In this document: positions 62,505-64,000 of the stretch, in pieces
Position numbering within the stretch: position 1 is the stretch's first letter
Layout of the letters: every line of letters starts with the position of its first letter
Source: Mesorhizobium onobrychidis
Lineage (GTDB): Bacteria > Pseudomonadota > Alphaproteobacteria > Rhizobiales > Rhizobiaceae
DNA: 64,000 bases
NCBI RefSeq assembly: GCF_024707545.1
Contig: NZ_CP062229.1
Span: 2,771,501 to 2,835,500 of the forward strand
Direction: 5' to 3'
Position numbers and translations under genes: made by a program
The notes under the pieces: generated by a model
What the model saw: the letters and a program-made list of their open reading frames with translations, nothing else
Database searches by the model: none
What the model was told of the DNA's origin: nothing

Positions 62505-64000
62505 TCACGGCTGCGTCGGCCGTGTGGCGGCCGCCAGTGCGTCGATGTCGTCGTAGAGCGCCTGGCTGTGGTAGTAGAGCTGGTCGAAAACGGGTTGTGT
62601 GCGCCTGTAGGTCTCGGCCCATCTGGGGTCCGGCAGGATTTCGGCGCCGTAGCTCACGAAACGCTCGGCCGCCTGTTCGACGCGCGAGAAGCGGCCGGTC
62701 GCCGTCGCGGCTATCGCGGCACAGCCGACAATGCCGCATTCGGGCTCCCGCGGAACCAGGATCGGAATGTTGAAGGCACTCGCCTTGATCTTCAGCCAGA
62801 GTTCAGTGCGCGCCCCGCCACCCGCGGCGATAACGCGCTCCAGCGGCTTGTTTGACGCATGTTCCATGATGCGGATGTGACGCGTCATGGCAAAGGCGAT
62901 GCCTTCCAGGATCGAGCGATGCAGATGTTCCATGCCATGCGCGGCGCCCAATCCGAAGAACTGTGCGCGGGCGTTGCGATGACGCCCCAGGCGCTCGCCC
63001 GTGAGAAAGGGCATGAAGAGCAATGCGTCGCAACCGGCAGGTGCCTCGGCGGCGCGGGCGACGATCTCGTCGTAAGACAGCGCGTTGCCGTGGAAGGCGC
63101 GGCGAGCCCAGCGCATGCCGTCGCCGCCAGTCTCCAGCAGCACGAACGGCGCCCAGTTGCCTTCGATCGTCGCAACGTTCGAGATTTCCGGGTCAAGCAG
63201 CGGCTTCTCCGCGATCGCCGTGATGATGGCGCCCGTGCCGGTGCTGTCGGAACCCATTCCCGGCCGACAAGCGCCTGATCCGAGCAGTGCCACCGGATAG
63301 TCGGCGCCGCCGACCAGCACGGGGGTTCCTGACCGCAAGCCGGTGTCGCGCGCCGCCTGTTCGGTGACGTGGCCGACGACATCCATCGGGTTGCGGATCG
63401 GCGGCAGCTTGGCGGCGTCAAGACCCATGCGCTCGATCATCACCGGCGACCAGTCGAGCCGCTCTGGGTTCATCAGGAAGCTGCAGGACGCATCGCCTGT
63501 ATCCATAGCAATCTCGCCGGTCAGCCGGTAGTTGATGTAATCCTTCGGCATGATGGCGACTGCGCTGCGGGCGTATGCGGCGGGATCGTTGTCTCGGACC
63601 CATTGCAGTTTGAAACCCGGCCATGCGGGGGTCGGCGTGTTGCCGCTTTCGGGCAGGTAGCTGTCCGGCTCATTCGCTTCCTCGAAGCGACGTACGAGAT
63701 CGATGGTGCGCTTGTCGTTCCAGAGCGGCGCCGTGTCGCGCGTCAGCGTTCCGTGCGCGTCGAGCAGGACCAGCCCGTGCATCTGCCCGCAGACGCAGAT
63801 AGCTGAGATGTATTCGCGGGCGCCATCGACGCGGTCCAGCACCGTCTTGACGCTCGCTCGCGCACCCTCCCACCAGTCGGTCGGCCGCTGTTCGGCCCAG
63901 CCGAACTCCGGCACGATCTGGTCGTGCTCTCGCGACGCAAGTTCGAGGATCTTGCCGGTGACATCGATCAGTGCGGCGCGGACGCTGCCGGTGCCGACAT
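62505..64000 (-). CDS. FGGY-family carbohydrate kinase (xylulokinase-like), 5' end beyond the window
   Basis: About 498 residues are visible, starting with VGTGSVRAALIDVTG at the right edge, so only a short N-terminal piece is missing. Features: CGQMHGLVLLD, PLWNDKRT, catalytic Asp in VLVGGADYPVALLGSG, and ATP-binding VIAAGGGARTELW. The QMHGLV motif is of the xylulokinase type, but related sugar-alcohol kinases share it. It is convergent with aioA and not part of the arsenite locus. Confidence 0.88.
   Translation of the reverse strand, partial: VGTGSVRAALIDVTGKILELASREHDQIVPEFGWAEQRPTDWWEGARASVKTVLDRVDGAREYISAICVCGQMHGLVLLDAHGTLTRDTAPLWNDKRTIDLVRRFEEANEPDSYLPESGNTPTPAWPGFKLQWVRDNDPAAYARSAVAIMPKDYINYRLTGEIAMDTGDASCSFLMNPERLDWSPVMIERMGLDAAKLPPIRNPMDVVGHVTEQAARDTGLRSGTPVLVGGADYPVALLGSGACRPGMGSDSTGTGAIITAIAEKPLLDPEISNVATIEGNWAPFVLLETGGDGMRWARRAFHGNALSYDEIVARAAEAPAGCDALLFMPFLTGERLGRHRNARAQFFGLGAAHGMEHLHRSILEGIAFAMTRHIRIMEHASNKPLERVIAAGGGARTELWLKIKASAFNIPILVPREPECGIVGCAAIAATATGRFSRVEQAAERFVSYGAEILPDPRWAETYRRTQPVFDQLYYHSQALYDDIDALAAATRPTQP

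Overview
The window reads as the chromosome or a large replicon of a GC-rich alphaproteobacterium of the order Hyphomicrobiales, most likely a Mesorhizobium- or Ensifer-like rhizobium. The pointers are a red-type (form IC) Rubisco operon with cbbX, a tetrahydromethanopterin (H4MPT) C1 cluster next to it, a rhizobial-type arsenite oxidase locus, and intergenic palindromes resembling rhizobial mosaic repeats. The organism assignment is inference. No rRNA, tRNA, CRISPR array, transposase or phage gene was recognised.

Layout. 1-486 (minus): N-terminus of an exported solute-binding protein running off the left edge, and a small four-cysteine protein. 487-1078: no recognisable gene. 1079-1459: periplasmic c-type cytochrome. 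1569-11592 (minus): a complete Calvin cycle operon, cbbF-P-T-A-L-S-X-E, a thioredoxin-like gene and cbbZ, with cbbR (11716-12675) divergent. 12876-16205: a patch with a secreted protein, a decayed and an intact copy of the same TetR regulator, each behind a large palindrome, a SnoaL-like protein and a FabF-type ketosynthase. 16566-22002: a PQQ-dehydrogenase-associated ABC transporter set (ATPase, permease, binding protein, beta-propeller, cupredoxin-like protein, secreted protein). 22226-40275: genes for methanofuran/H4MPT-like cofactor synthesis and the H4MPT formaldehyde oxidation route (fae, mtdB, mch, fhcBADC).

40654-55455 is a catabolic region of unknown substrate: a peptide-type ABC importer with a fused dual ATPase, a DeoR regulator, an M20 amidohydrolase, two choline-kinase-like phosphotransferases, an alpha/beta hydrolase, an aldehyde dehydrogenase, an iron-type alcohol dehydrogenase with a broken start, a GntR regulator and a DJ-1/PfpI protein. 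55598-62442 is the arsenite sensing and oxidation locus aioX-aioS-aioR-aioB-aioA with a sigma-54 promoter before aioB. A sugar kinase of the FGGY family runs off the right edge.

How the parts fit. A PQQ alcohol dehydrogenase, probably encoded left of the window, would make formaldehyde; Fae, MtdB, Mch and FhcABCD oxidise it to formate, and formate oxidation would give CO2 and NADH. The cbb operon fixes the CO2, and AioBA can supply electrons from arsenite. The gene content therefore suits autotrophic growth on C1 compounds and possibly chemolithotrophic growth on arsenite. The least explained parts are the 40.6-55.5 kb catabolic region with its degenerate ABC ATPase half, the triple-domain cofactor fusion at 22226, and the duplicated TetR/operator modules.
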